A stretch of DNA of 64,000 bases from Blastococcus sp. PRF04-17 (GTDB lineage Bacteria; Actinomycetota; Actinomycetes; Mycobacteriales; Geodermatophilaceae), in the NCBI RefSeq assembly GCF_023016265.1, contig NZ_CP095412.1, positions 2,914,001 through 2,978,000 on the forward strand. The letters are read 5' to 3'. Shown piece by piece: positions 17,394 to 27,434 of this stretch (position 1 is the first letter of the stretch; each line of letters starts with the position of its first letter). The position numbers were made by a program, and so were the translations under genes. Under the pieces are notes generated by a model. It searched no databases and had not been told where the DNA came from. It saw only the letters and a list, made by a program, of their open reading frames with translations.

Positions 17394-18235
17394 GACCGCC
17401 CGTCCTCGTCACCGGCCTGCCCCACCTCCGGCTGCGCCTCGCTCAGCGGCGCCGAGACGGGCCTGGGCCGGGCGGTCAGGCCGAGGTCCTCGTTGAGGGG
17501 CGCGGCGTCGAAGCGGCCCACCCGGGAGCCGGCAGCGGGGTCGACGGACCGCAGGGGCGTCGCGGCCGGCACCGGCAGTCCGGTGGCCCGCAGCTCCGCA
17601 ACGGGCAACGTCTCCCAGGAGTGCCAGAAGACGTGACCGGTGTCCTCGCTGATCAGCTCCGCGTCGCCCCAGCCGAGTTCGAACAGGCCGTCGGTCGGGT
17701 TGCTGCCGAAGGCGACCGTGACGACCTGGCCGAAGCTCGCCAGCTGGGCGGAGATCTCCTGCTCCTCCGCCAGCTGCGCCTCCAGCTGGTCGTCGTCGAG
17801 CGTGCTTTGCTCGAGCACCAGCTGGGTCACCGCCTGCGCGCCGGCGCCCAGGCTGAGGAGGGTCTTGCGCAGATCCGACACCGGCGTGGGCATCCGGGCA
17901 TCGACTCGCCGCGTCGCGCGGGTGTTGGAGAAGCGCCACGGCATCAAGACGACGGACACGTCCTCCACCACGACGTAGGGGAACCGGCTCTTCACTCCGG
18001 TAGGCTTGCGGGCGACCACGCCGGGCACGTCCACCGTGGCGGCGATCAGCTGCTCGTGCTGGGTGACCATGAGGGTCGACCCGTAGGCGTCGTTGGTGCT
18101 CAGCTCGCCGCCGAGATGAGCCAGCAAGGCCAGGCGGTGCGCCTCCTGGATGCCTGCGGTGACCGCCTGCCCCAGGTCGGCGGCCACAGCCCCGAAGCGC
18201 CGCTGCGCCCACTCGCCTGCCTTGTAGAAGCCCAC
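17390..18235 (-). CDS. Uncharacterised 281-aa partner of the ImmA-type peptidase
   Basis: ATG 18235 (MGFYKAGEWAQRRFG). The N-terminal 150 residues are mixed alpha/beta with VSVVLMPWRFSNTRATRR, and an acidic helical segment follows at about 150-180 (LEQSTLDDDQLEAQLAEEQE). The C-terminus is Pro-rich and disordered. The last four bases (GTGA) overlap the start of the HTH-peptidase gene, so this is likely its binding partner or substrate. It lies 153 bp downstream of drmC on the same strand. No family recognised. Confidence 0.55.
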   Translation of the reverse strand: MGFYKAGEWAQRRFGAVAADLGQAVTAGIQEAHRLALLAHLGGELSTNDAYGSTLMVTQHEQLIAATVDVPGVVARKPTGVKSRFPYVVVEDVSVVLMPWRFSNTRATRRVDARMPTPVSDLRKTLLSLGAGAQAVTQLVLEQSTLDDDQLEAQLAEEQEISAQLASFGQVVTVAFGSNPTDGLFELGWGDAELISEDTGHVFWHSWETLPVAELRATGLPVPAATPLRSVDPAAGSRVGRFDAAPLNEDLGLTARPRPVSAPLSEAQPEVGQAGDEDGRS

Positions 18236-18388
18236 GGGGCCCTCCTCGTCGCTTGCCCTTTGCTCGGCCGGTGCACCGTATCACTTCAGTTTCGTGCAGC
18301 AAGTGCGCGAACTGCGTGTCGAACGAGAAGCGGTCGCCGTGTCGGCATGAACGCGGCCGAGTACGTCACCCGCCACGCTCAGCCACTA

Positions 18389-19174
18389 CTAGGCCGGCTG
18401 CTCCGCGCTGAACAATCGCTCCTCTTCGAGTGCGACGAGCAGGGAGAGCAGCGACTGGGCCTGCGCCGCCGTGAGGGCGACCCCCACCTCGAGGTGCTCG
18501 GCGAGGCCCAGGGAGGTCAGGTTGGCGCTCCCGAAGTAGCCGGTACTGCCGTCGGCGACGACGAACTTCGCGTGCATCAGGCTGGGGCTGCCCCCGACCC
18601 ACCACCGTTCGTGCACGACGCCGTGACACCTGGCCTCGGCGAGCATCTCCCCGACGACCTGCAGGTGCCCGGACTCGTGCGGATGCAGGTAGAAGGTGAC
18701 GGGGACGTGACGGGTGGCGAGGGCAGGGATGACCACCGGCCGCAGGCGCTCCCAGCCGCCGGCGTTCCAGAACGGCCCGCCGATGTGCAGCGTCGAGTTC
18801 GCCCGCGCGACGACGTCGTTGACCAGCAGGTCCAGGCGCTGGGCAACGCCGACCAGCTGCTGAGCGGCCCGCGGCACAGTGAAGACCAGCGGGTTCTCCC
18901 GGACCGCGGCCGGCTGGGCCGGCGGCACCGCGGCCAGGGTGTCGAGCACGAGGACCATCTGGGCCAGGCGGACACGATCGACGGTGCCGTCGGTGCGGAG
19001 CAGCCTGACCGTCGTCGCCTTGCCCCGGAGCATCTGGGCGGCGTCGCCGCGGACCCCGAGGCTCGCGAACGCGGCGGCACCGCGTTGGCCGAGCTCGTCG
19101 GTCCACGCGAGCGCGGCCGCGTATCCACCGGCGAGGTCGGCAAGAGCGGTGGCGAGCGGAACGAGGTCGCGCAC
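18389..19174 (-). CDS. drmC: DISARM protein DrmC, phospholipase-D-like
   Basis: 261 aa with one HKD motif near the C-terminus: MHAKFVVADGSTGYFGSANL, matching HxKx4Dx6GSxN. DrmC of DISARM is a single-HKD PLD protein encoded last in the drmA-drmB-drmC core, as here. GTG start at 19174, 5 bp from the drmB stop, implies coupling. In DISARM, DrmC is the least essential core component. The proposed activity is nucleic-acid phosphodiester cleavage, not shown here. Confidence 0.75.
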   Translation of the reverse strand: MRDLVPLATALADLAGGYAAALAWTDELGQRGAAAFASLGVRGDAAQMLRGKATTVRLLRTDGTVDRVRLAQMVLVLDTLAAVPPAQPAAVRENPLVFTVPRAAQQLVGVAQRLDLLVNDVVARANSTLHIGGPFWNAGGWERLRPVVIPALATRHVPVTFYLHPHESGHLQVVGEMLAEARCHGVVHERWWVGGSPSLMHAKFVVADGSTGYFGSANLTSLGLAEHLEVGVALTAAQAQSLLSLLVALEEERLFSAEQPA

Positions 19175-19179
19175 GACGG

Positions 19180-20990
19180 TCAGCGTCGGGACACCGCGAG
19201 CACGTCGCGGGAGAGCAGGTAGTCGTAGAGGACCTTGCGGTCGAGCGCCTCGTTGAACAGTCGGCACCCGAACGTGAGGTAGGCGCAGCGCTCGCACGAC
19301 CGGGGGTCGCGCTGGTAGCAGATCGGGTCGTTCTCGCAGTGAACGGTGCGGTCGACGACGGAGTTCAGCCAGCTCAGCGACCGGTCGTTGAGCAGCGTCC
19401 ACAGCGACCCGAGCGTGAAGTCCTTCAGCGTGTTGGCGTAGATGGCGAAGGTGAGCGTCTCCGGGACCAGCCACTCGGCGAGACTGGCCTCGGCGAAGCC
19501 CACCTGCCCGTCATCGAGGCCGCGCAGCAGCAGGTGGCTGAGGGTATGCACGAGGACGCGGATGGTGCCGGCCGCAGCCGCGTGGGCGCCCTCGTCCGCG
19601 AAGATCTCGAGCAGCTGGTGGCGCGCCTCGTCCTCGGTCGCCGGCGCTGCCGTGAGCTCACCGCGCTGGTGCAGGAAGCTGAGCACCTCGCGAGCGGACA
19701 GGGTCACCAACAGCGCCTCTGTCGAGCTCGCGACGGCGTACGCGGGGTACTTGCCGTCGTGCTGCCGCTGGTGCCGGAACCCGCGGATGGCACCCTCGCC
19801 GGGCTGGTGCCGCTCCCGGGTGTAGCCGAAGGCGACCTTCGCGATCGGGAACTCCCAAGTGACCGCGAGTTCCGCGATGCCCATGCGGGCGGCGAGATCG
19901 GAAGCGGCCTGCATGGCGTCCGCCTGCAGGGTCCGGCCAGCCTGGCGAGCGCGGTCGAGCTGCTCGGTCAGCGTGATCCGTCGGACCTCATTGCGGTCGA
20001 ACACGGCGGCGCGCTCGTAGACCGGGCGCTGCGTCGCCACCGTCTCCAGCACCGCGGCCGACACGCCTCCCATGGCCGCGAGCCCGGTGTCGACCGGCCC
20101 CTTCGTCCGCTTGATCAGCGCGATGTCCTCGGGGGCAGCCCCATGTCCTCGTACGCCGCCTGGCGGGCCTCCCACTCCTCGGGCGTCATCCGGTCGGTGT
20201 CGGTACGAGTGTCGGCCTCGTTCATGCCCTCCTTGAGGGTGCTGATCAGGCCGAGGTAGTGCGCGACCGCGATCTGTCCGCGGGCCGGGTGACGCTGGTA
20301 GGTCTGGAAGGTCGAGGAGTCGATGTTGACCAGGTCGATGGAGTGCGCGTGGTACGCCCGCGAGTCGTCCAGGGTGTGGGCGCGCATCCGGACGACCTTG
20401 TCGGGGCCCGGCCACTTGCGGCAGTTGCACGGCGACATGTTGGTGCGCTGGACGACGCCGCCGTTGCACCCGGCGCCGTGGCAGCGCCACGTGGCGGTGA
20501 GGAAGCTGCCGGTGTTGTCGAACGACAGGTCGTCGTAGCCGTGGACGGCACAGCGGGGCACGTAGATCTGCTTGGTCTGCCCGCAGTTGTGGGCGTTGTA
20601 GAACCGCAGCTGCTGCAGCGGCCCGTCGCAGCGCTTGCACCGTGGTGACTTGGCGATGTCCTCGAAGGTGCGGAACGTGCGGACCCGGCCGCACGAGGGG
20701 CGGGCGCACTCGAACGTCAGCGGGAACAGCTCCCACTTGACCTGCTCGGGCCGGATGAGCCGGTACTCCTTGATGCGCATGTCGCGCGGAAGGGGCAGGT
20801 CGTGGCGGTCCTCCTCGGGCCACTGCTCGAGGTAGCGCGCGATCTCGTCGAAGATGACCGCCTCATTGAGGTCGGTCAGCCGGCTGCCGTCGACGGTGAC
20901 GACCCGCCCGTACACCCGGTCCTCATGCCGGAACACCGCACCGGGCAGGTAGCTGTAGAGCACCTGACTGTGGCTGCGCAGCATCGTCAC
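19180..20990 (-). CDS. drmB: DISARM protein DrmB (DUF1998), one-base frame break
   Basis: Two frames join at the G5 run 20131-20135 (plus strand); one more base gives GLPPEDIALIKRTKG and a 603-aa protein. The N-terminal part carries Cys pairs of zinc-ribbon type (CARPSC, CKRC, CRKW region). The C-terminus has the DUF1998 hallmark HTLSHLLLRGL and a final Cys cluster (CENDPIC, CERC, GCRLF). ATG 20990 overlaps the drmA stop by 4 bp. In DISARM, DrmA and DrmB form the DNA-binding complex that loads on incoming DNA. The break is probably a sequencing undercall; if real, the system would be inactive. Confidence 0.8.
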
Positions 20991-23900
20991 TCCTCGTTGC
21001 CGGCGCTGGCGCCAGCGTTGCTGTGGTCGGTGAGGGAGCCGGTGACGGCCTCGAACGCGTCGCGGCTGGGGAACCAGACGCCGAACTGGGCCGGCTCGTC
21101 GATGTCGCGGAAGTTCGACAGCGGCGGCAGATTGAACAGACCGTCGGTGCGGCGTTCCTGCGCCGGGATGCCCAGCGAGTGGTACTCCGTGTTCGCCCAG
21201 CGGTCGAGTGCTCGGTCGGCGAGCTCACGCTCCATGCCGGGGTCGTTGACGCCGACGATCGGGGTCTCGTAGCAGCGTCGCAGCCGGTCGCGGATCTGCT
21301 GGTCGATCGCCGTCCGGTGTGCGTTCCACCAGGCCTGGAAGTCCTTCGCGTACCGCACGCCGACGGTGGGGGCGCCGAGGGACGGATCCCGGGCGAGGTC
21401 GTGCAGCAGCGCGAGCACGATGCCGGGGACGGTGCGGTCGGCCACGAAGAACGCGTACTTGTTGACCGGCACGGGGGTGACCATCTGGTCGAGGAACCGG
21501 TGGTAGCTGGCGAAGTTGCTGAACAGGGACTGTTCCCGCCGGGAGAAGGTGTCGTAGACGGTGACGACGAGCCCGGCGTGGGTGCGGCCGGACCGCGCGG
21601 TGACCTGGATGTAGTCCGCCGCCGTCGTCGGCATGCCGGCAACGACCAGGACGTTGAGCCGGTCCAGGTCGACCCCGTGGCTGACCACAGAGGTCCCGAC
21701 GAGCGCGCGCAGCCGAAGGGCTCGGTCGAGGCTGGGCTTCTCGTCCTGCACCCGGGAGATGGCCTCGGCGAGGTCGGAGATCGACACCTGACCGGTGAGG
21801 ACGACGCGTTGTACGGCGCCGTGACCCTCGTTGTCGAGCGCGTCAGACAGCGCCCGCAGCTCCTCCTCGAGCTTCGACCCGTGGGCCTTGCTGTTGACGT
21901 AGCCGAGGCACACCTCGTAGTCGAACAGCAGGTCCAGGACCGAGTCGCGCGTGGGAGGCGCGTCCCACAGGGTCGGGTCGATGCCCAGGGTGGCCACCGG
22001 ATCGGAGTCGTCCTCCAGCTCGGTCACCGCGCGTAGCAGCTCCGACTGGACGATCGCCGCGACGTCGGCCTTGCGCCGGTAGTGCGGCAGAACGCCGACG
22101 AACGTGCGCCGCACGTCCGGTGTCGTCTGGATGTAGAAGCTGCGGTCGCGCTCGTACCCGGCTGCCGGGAACGCGCGGGGGATGCGACCGTAGATCTGCC
22201 GGAGCTGGTCCTCGAACTGCTCGATCGTCGCCGACGCGGCGAGCACCTTGGTCGGCAGCCCGGAGGGCCCCCCACGCTGCAGCTCGGCGATCAGCCCCTC
22301 GTAGTGGCCGCTGAACGCACCCAGCTCCTCCTTGAGCAGGTGCATCTCGTCCTGCACCGTGAGGGCCGGCACGGGATCCTTCACCGGCCGGGCGGTCGGC
22401 AGGGCGCCCTTCCCGGGTGGGCACAGCTCCGCGCCGACGAGGCAGGTGCCCGCGACGGGGAAGCTGAAGTAGCCGTGCTTCGGGCACCGGTAGGCCGGTC
22501 CGTGGCTGAACGAGGTGTACTCGCCGAACCAGGTGTAGCCGGTGAGCTTGTCCACGGTGGAGATGACCACCGCGGGCAGGTAGCGGTACACCTCCTCGTC
22601 GGTCATGTACAGCGGCAGCGCGCGGTCGCACGCGGTGCACTGGTGCACCAGACGGACCGCGTCGACGTCGAGGACCAGGATGATCTTCTCCTGCCCGCAG
22701 TAGGGGCAGCGGGTGATCAGCCGGTCGTTGCTGTGGTCGTCGGCGAAGGTGCCCTTCTCGGCGCGACGGGACTCGATCTCCCAGCCCTTCCACCAGCCGC
22801 GCTCCCAGCGCAGCGAGTTCGGCGTGCCCGCGGAGCCGACCAGGTAGCCGAGGGCGAACGGGTCGTCGTCCGCCGCCCCGATGCCCTCTTCCTGCCGCAG
22901 CTCCTCGGCCAGGACCAGCACGCGCAGCATCCGGTACAGCTGCTGGACCGAGAGCATCCGGAGCGGGAACCGCAGCCAGGACGTCACCCCGGCGTGCTTG
23001 CCGCGGAGCCGGTCGTAGAACAGGGCGGCGATGATGAGACCCAGGTATGCCTCCGTCTTGCCACCACCGGCGGGGAACCACAGCACGTCGACGTGGTCGA
23101 GCTCGCGGCGCATCTCGAGGTCGTCGAGCTCGCGGGCGGCGAGGGCGGGCAGGTGGGTGACGATGTAGACCAGCTGGAACAGCCGCCAGGTGTCGAACGG
23201 CTTGCCGGCGTTCGCACGGCGGAACACCTCGTTCGCGAGCCGGAACGACTCGGCGAGCCGCGGGTCGGCGACCATGGCCCGCCGTCCGAGCTTGAAGCGT
23301 CGCAGCTCGTCCCGGAACTGCTCCAGCCCCTTGAGCGCCTCGGCGTGGTGCGGCTGTCCCGCGGCGGCGTCGACGAACTGAGCGAACGCCTCGGCGTAGT
23401 CCTCCATCGCGACCTGCACCGAGGCCAGGATCGCGGTGGGGTCCTCGGCCAGCTCGGCCCACCGCGGGGCGCGGACGTGGTCGTCGCGGGGCTCGACCAC
23501 GTGCTGGACGTGCGTGGGCAGGGTCTCGCTCCGGATGCCGCCGCGGTCGGTAGTCACCGCCACGCACCCAGTGCCGCGCCCGTAGACCTCCGCGAGGTCG
23601 GCGAGCCGGTAGTCATCGGGCGCGAGGGCGAAGCGCTGAGGGACGATTCGGGTGTCGCCGGCCGGGTGGACGGCCAGCTGGCAGTCGTAGACCGACAGAT
23701 CCTGCAGGGTGCGCTCGGTGAGCTCCGTCCGGTTGCGGACGGCGACGCTGACCAGGTACTCGTCGTCGCCGAGCGGCTGCGCGAAGGCCGTCACCTCGAG
23801 GTCGGGGTACCGGGGGGCCCAGGCGGTGTTGAGTGCGGCCTGGACGGCGGCGGCGAACGTCGCCTCGTCCGCCAGCGCGGCGCGGGGCAGCTCGTTGCGC

Positions 23901-24691
23901 TTGCCGGTGAACGGCCGCATGGCGGTGGGGCCCGCGTAGTGCGCGTCGATCAGCGGCCGCGCCGCGGCGACCAGCGGCTCGTCGACGGTGACCACGGATC
24001 CGTCCAGAGGGACCGCGATCCGGAGCGGTTCGAGGGTGACGTCGTGCCGGCGCCAGGCGCCCAGCAGCCGGGCCTTGCGTTCGCGGCGCCGCCGCGGCCG
24101 AGGGGTCGCGCCGGCGTCACCCGGCGGTGCCGGAGACTCCCCGCCGGCGTCGCCCGCCGCCGCTGACACCTCCGTGCCTGCGCCGCCCTCCGCAGCAGAA
24201 GTCGCCTGCGCCCCGCCGTCGGCCGACGCAGCCTCCGCCGCCGCGGTGGCGGGTTCGGTGGCTAAGTACCGTCGCTGCTCGTCGAGCGTCGCGATCTCCT
24301 CGAGGTAGAGCGCGAACGCCAGGTCGACGTCGAGGGTGATCGCATCGAGCCCGGCCGCCCGCACCCGGAAGTCGAGGCCGAGCGACGGAATCTCGCCGGT
24401 CGGCGTGGTGGCGGTCTCGGCCGGCGCGGTGGCGCTGGTGTCCGCGTCCGGGTCGCCGCCGGCCGCGTCCTCACCGGTGGCGACCGGTGCCGGCTGCACC
24501 CGAATGGGGTCGAGCACGCCGAGCAGGACGTGCTGCTTCGGCTCCCACGGCGGCGCGTGCCGGCCGCCGGCCCGGTCGGCGAGCGCGACGGCGAGCCGGT
24601 CGATGAGCCAGTCAACGACGGCCGCCTCCCGGCGGTTGCGGCTGGAGGCGTCCATGGGTGCTGACGGTCGCCGCCACGCAGGTACGGACAA
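20987..24691 (-). CDS. drmA: DISARM protein DrmA, helicase-domain ATPase
   Basis: About 1,234 aa. Walker A is FPAGGGKTEAYLG (about 540-552), followed by a zinc cluster (CPYCGQEK, then CTAC, about 663-690), a DExH box QDEMHLL (about 780) and motif III LAASATI. The second RecA lobe has SVVSHGVDLDRLNVLVVAGM and QVTARSGRTHAG (about 1030). This is the SF2 layout of DrmA. The N-terminal 150 residues include an Ala/Glu/Pro-rich acidic insert. I prefer a TTG start at 24691, which has an AGAGGAG site 7 bases upstream; ATG 24655 is the alternative. It lies 14 bp after the DrmE-like gene. Confidence 0.8.
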   Translation of the reverse strand: MSVPAWRRPSAPMDASSRNRREAAVVDWLIDRLAVALADRAGGRHAPPWEPKQHVLLGVLDPIRVQPAPVATGEDAAGGDPDADTSATAPAETATTPTGEIPSLGLDFRVRAAGLDAITLDVDLAFALYLEEIATLDEQRRYLATEPATAAAEAASADGGAQATSAAEGGAGTEVSAAAGDAGGESPAPPGDAGATPRPRRRRERKARLLGAWRRHDVTLEPLRIAVPLDGSVVTVDEPLVAAARPLIDAHYAGPTAMRPFTGKRNELPRAALADEATFAAAVQAALNTAWAPRYPDLEVTAFAQPLGDDEYLVSVAVRNRTELTERTLQDLSVYDCQLAVHPAGDTRIVPQRFALAPDDYRLADLAEVYGRGTGCVAVTTDRGGIRSETLPTHVQHVVEPRDDHVRAPRWAELAEDPTAILASVQVAMEDYAEAFAQFVDAAAGQPHHAEALKGLEQFRDELRRFKLGRRAMVADPRLAESFRLANEVFRRANAGKPFDTWRLFQLVYIVTHLPALAARELDDLEMRRELDHVDVLWFPAGGGKTEAYLGLIIAALFYDRLRGKHAGVTSWLRFPLRMLSVQQLYRMLRVLVLAEELRQEEGIGAADDDPFALGYLVGSAGTPNSLRWERGWWKGWEIESRRAEKGTFADDHSNDRLITRCPYCGQEKIILVLDVDAVRLVHQCTACDRALPLYMTDEEVYRYLPAVVISTVDKLTGYTWFGEYTSFSHGPAYRCPKHGYFSFPVAGTCLVGAELCPPGKGALPTARPVKDPVPALTVQDEMHLLKEELGAFSGHYEGLIAELQRGGPSGLPTKVLAASATIEQFEDQLRQIYGRIPRAFPAAGYERDRSFYIQTTPDVRRTFVGVLPHYRRKADVAAIVQSELLRAVTELEDDSDPVATLGIDPTLWDAPPTRDSVLDLLFDYEVCLGYVNSKAHGSKLEEELRALSDALDNEGHGAVQRVVLTGQVSISDLAEAISRVQDEKPSLDRALRLRALVGTSVVSHGVDLDRLNVLVVAGMPTTAADYIQVTARSGRTHAGLVVTVYDTFSRREQSLFSNFASYHRFLDQMVTPVPVNKYAFFVADRTVPGIVLALLHDLARDPSLGAPTVGVRYAKDFQAWWNAHRTAIDQQIRDRLRRCYETPIVGVNDPGMERELADRALDRWANTEYHSLGIPAQERRTDGLFNLPPLSNFRDIDEPAQFGVWFPSRDAFEAVTGSLTDHSNAGASAGNEE

Positions 24692-24705
24692 CGGGGCTCC
24701 TCTGC

Positions 24706-27168
24706 TCAGGCTGACCGGCGGGCGCCGGCAGCGGGGGTGAGCAGACGGCGCAGCTGGCTGCTCGGGACGGTGGTGGGCGCCGACACGGTGCGCACCTGAC
24801 GAACCTCGAACTCCTCGAGGATCTCCGTGGTGTCGATGCCACCACACACCTGTGACAGTTGATCGAGATTGGGTCCCGGCCGTCCGGCGGCGACCTCACC
24901 GATCGCGGCCGACAGCAGCCGACCGAGGCTGCGGTGCAGCCGCCGCAGCTCCTCGGCGATCGCGCCGATCCGCTCCCAGGTCCGGTCGATGAGCAGGTTC
25001 TCGTCCCAGGTGAGACGGCCCACCCGCCGGATGTCGTTGATGTCCTCGGGTGCGATGACCTCTCCGCTGGCCCAGGCCGCGCAGGTGCTGCCGCTCTGCA
25101 CGCTGCTGCCGCGGTGTCGCAGCGCGCGGGCGACCTCGGTCCAGCTGCCGCACCGGTCGTACAGCTCGTGCATCGCCAGTCGGAAGCGCCGCAGCATCAG
25201 CTGCACGGCCATCACGTCCACGTCCTGGTGGGCGGCGTGGAGCAGCCGGTGGTAGAGTTCGTCGCGGCTCTCCCCGCGGGGGATGAGCACCGACATGCCG
25301 GCCGTGATGTCCGGGACCGCCACGCGGCTGTACCTGGAGCCTGCGACGATCTCGGCGCGGCCGTCGGTCGGCAGCCAGTACTCGGCGCCGTCCGGCTCGA
25401 GGGTCAGAGCCCGGGCCAGCATCGGCCGTCCACCGGCCGGGGTGGTGGGGTCCCGCCCGTCGTCCTCGTCGCCGCGGTCGACCTGGGAGACGGCAGAGGA
25501 GAACGCCGCGAACAGCCGGTCGAGGTCGATGCCCGGCATGGGCACGGGCGTGGTCTCGTCGCTGTCGACGCCGCGGTCGTCGATGCCGATCGGCCCGTAC
25601 ACGACCTGCGGAGCGGGGATGTGCTGCGCGGGCAGCGGCAGCAGGTCGAGGGTCTGCGCGGCCCTCTCCAGTCTGGCGGTCCACTCGTCGTTCATCCCCG
25701 TGAGCACGGTGGTGAGCCATCGCTGCTCGTCGGCGTCGACGACGACGAGGTGCTCGGACGCCTCGCCGGACAGCAGGGCACTGCGGCGCCACGGTGCGGG
25801 GACGCCGAGGTGGATCTCCAGTGCGGGCGCGCAGGCCCACGGCAGACGGTCGCTGTACGGCAGCACGGCCAGCCGGGCGCTGGTGGGGTCACCGTGCCCG
25901 AGCGGGGCTTCCAGCGACGGCCGCTGATCGGTGAGGTCGCGAACCAGTGCGCCGGCACCGGCGCGGCTGTTGGTGCGGATGACGACGCGCGCGTCCGGAC
26001 GTGCCGCCGCGGCCCAGTCGAGCAGGCCCAGCAGCATGTCCAGGCGCGGGTTGTACTCGGTGAGGAGTTCGGCGAGGCGCAGTGCCGCGGCCCGCAGGTC
26101 GGCCCAGTGCGTCTCGCGGAACGCCGCCCACGGCCCGCGCAGCTCCTCCCCGGTGGCCTGCCGGACCTGGCGCACGAGGGTATGAATCGTCGTGCCCCGA
26201 GGCTCGGCGGCCGCCCACACGTTGGCCGTTTCCACCCGACCCCACAGTGCGCCGAGCAGGTTCACCAGCTGCACCGCGTCGGCGACGCACCGCGGGAACG
26301 GGGGGTTCACCCGGCGGGCGGCGGCGATACCGCGTAGGCACGTCCGGCGAAGCTGGGACAGCTCGGGCGCGATGTACACGGCCGCGCCGACCGACCGGGG
26401 CGGCTGGTCGAGCAGGGGGTTGGTCGACAGCGGTCCGCAGATGGGTCCGTCGCCGAGCTCGTGGACGACGTCGCTGCGCAGGCCTGGGGTCCACGCCCAC
26501 CGGATCCAGTGCGCGCCGTCCGTGAGCGGCGGCTGCGGCGGCTCACCGAGGTGGCTGACGACGATGATCCGGTCGGCGCCATGCCGCTCGCACCACGCCA
26601 GCGCCCGGGTGAGCGTCTCGGAGTTGCGGAAGCTGGTCCGGTCGATGACGGCGACGCCGACGTGGACACCGGGCAGGGCGGGCCACCCGAGCGAGGTGTT
26701 CAGATACAGCAGCGCGTCGGCCCGCTCGTCGGCCGGGCCGACCGTGCCCCGCAGATCGACGACGGTGCCGTCGGCGCGAATCCGCCGCGCGCACAGCGCC
26801 TCGGACAGCGAGACGCGGTCCACCTTGATCGCGCGCAGCCGCTCGGTGAGGTTGGTGTTCAGCCCGATGACCGCGACCGCACCGCCGAAGCCCGCACGGC
26901 TGAAGTGACCCTGCCGGCGGGCGACGAGCCGCATCAGCTGCAGGTGCACACCGAGCATGACGGCGATGTCGTGGCGTCCCCGCGGCAGTTCCAGGGAGAG
27001 GTTGCGGTCGGTCGTCGTGATCACGTGCCCGACGAGGTTCAGGGTGGCCTCGTCCAGGGGGCCGGGCACGACAGGCTGCCCCCCGTCGCGGATGCCGAGA
27101 GCATGCAGACGCTCGAGCAGATCCTGCGGATCAGGGGCAGCCGGGACGAGGGCATCCAGGTACGTCAT
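24706..27168 (-). CDS. drmE: DrmE-like protein (class 2 DISARM component), 820 aa
   Basis: First gene of the drm transcript. Segments such as NLSLELPRGRHDIAVMLGVH and VAVIGLNTNLTERL suggest a nucleotide-binding-like fold in the first 350 residues. The last 200 residues are helical, with a possible helix-turn-helix (SWTEVARALRHRGSSVQSGS, then WASGEVIAPEDINDIRRVG). No Walker motif or SNF2 helicase motif is present, so it is not DrmD. Its position ahead of drmA and its length match DrmE of class 2 DISARM. The assignment rests on position, size and general resemblance, not on an alignment. Confidence 0.55.
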   Translation of the reverse strand: MTYLDALVPAAPDPQDLLERLHALGIRDGGQPVVPGPLDEATLNLVGHVITTTDRNLSLELPRGRHDIAVMLGVHLQLMRLVARRQGHFSRAGFGGAVAVIGLNTNLTERLRAIKVDRVSLSEALCARRIRADGTVVDLRGTVGPADERADALLYLNTSLGWPALPGVHVGVAVIDRTSFRNSETLTRALAWCERHGADRIIVVSHLGEPPQPPLTDGAHWIRWAWTPGLRSDVVHELGDGPICGPLSTNPLLDQPPRSVGAAVYIAPELSQLRRTCLRGIAAARRVNPPFPRCVADAVQLVNLLGALWGRVETANVWAAAEPRGTTIHTLVRQVRQATGEELRGPWAAFRETHWADLRAAALRLAELLTEYNPRLDMLLGLLDWAAAARPDARVVIRTNSRAGAGALVRDLTDQRPSLEAPLGHGDPTSARLAVLPYSDRLPWACAPALEIHLGVPAPWRRSALLSGEASEHLVVVDADEQRWLTTVLTGMNDEWTARLERAAQTLDLLPLPAQHIPAPQVVYGPIGIDDRGVDSDETTPVPMPGIDLDRLFAAFSSAVSQVDRGDEDDGRDPTTPAGGRPMLARALTLEPDGAEYWLPTDGRAEIVAGSRYSRVAVPDITAGMSVLIPRGESRDELYHRLLHAAHQDVDVMAVQLMLRRFRLAMHELYDRCGSWTEVARALRHRGSSVQSGSTCAAWASGEVIAPEDINDIRRVGRLTWDENLLIDRTWERIGAIAEELRRLHRSLGRLLSAAIGEVAAGRPGPNLDQLSQVCGGIDTTEILEEFEVRQVRTVSAPTTVPSSQLRRLLTPAAGARRSA

Positions 27169-27434
27169 CGCTCCAGCCCCCTCCCGTGCTCCCAGGTCAG
27201 TGGCCTGTGACCGTACTCACGGCCCCCGACAGTTCCGCTGGTCCTGGAGGTGCCGGGGTGCCGATGTCACGCCCTGGGGTGAAGACGCCACGGCCGCCTC
27301 CCCGGGGTCGTCGGCCCGGAGGCCTACGGTGAGCGCTGGTCGAGATCGTTGTCTGCGGGGTCGGCGGCGACTGCGCCGCTGAGGTGGCCGGACACGGTGC
27401 AGTGCCTACAGGTCGAGCCGCGAGAGGGGGTCCC
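27169..27434. other. Divergent promoter region between drmE-like and methyltransferase genes
   Basis: 266 bp with no ORF of its own. It must hold the promoters for the minus-strand drm genes and the plus-strand methyltransferase, so expression of restriction and modification parts can be balanced here. I see no confident -10/-35 pair or operator. Confidence 0.5.

Noticed and set aside
19180-20990. drmB as a true pseudogene
   Set aside because: The break is at a G5 run like most other breaks in this window, and one base restores a full DUF1998 protein. Sequencing error is more likely than decay.
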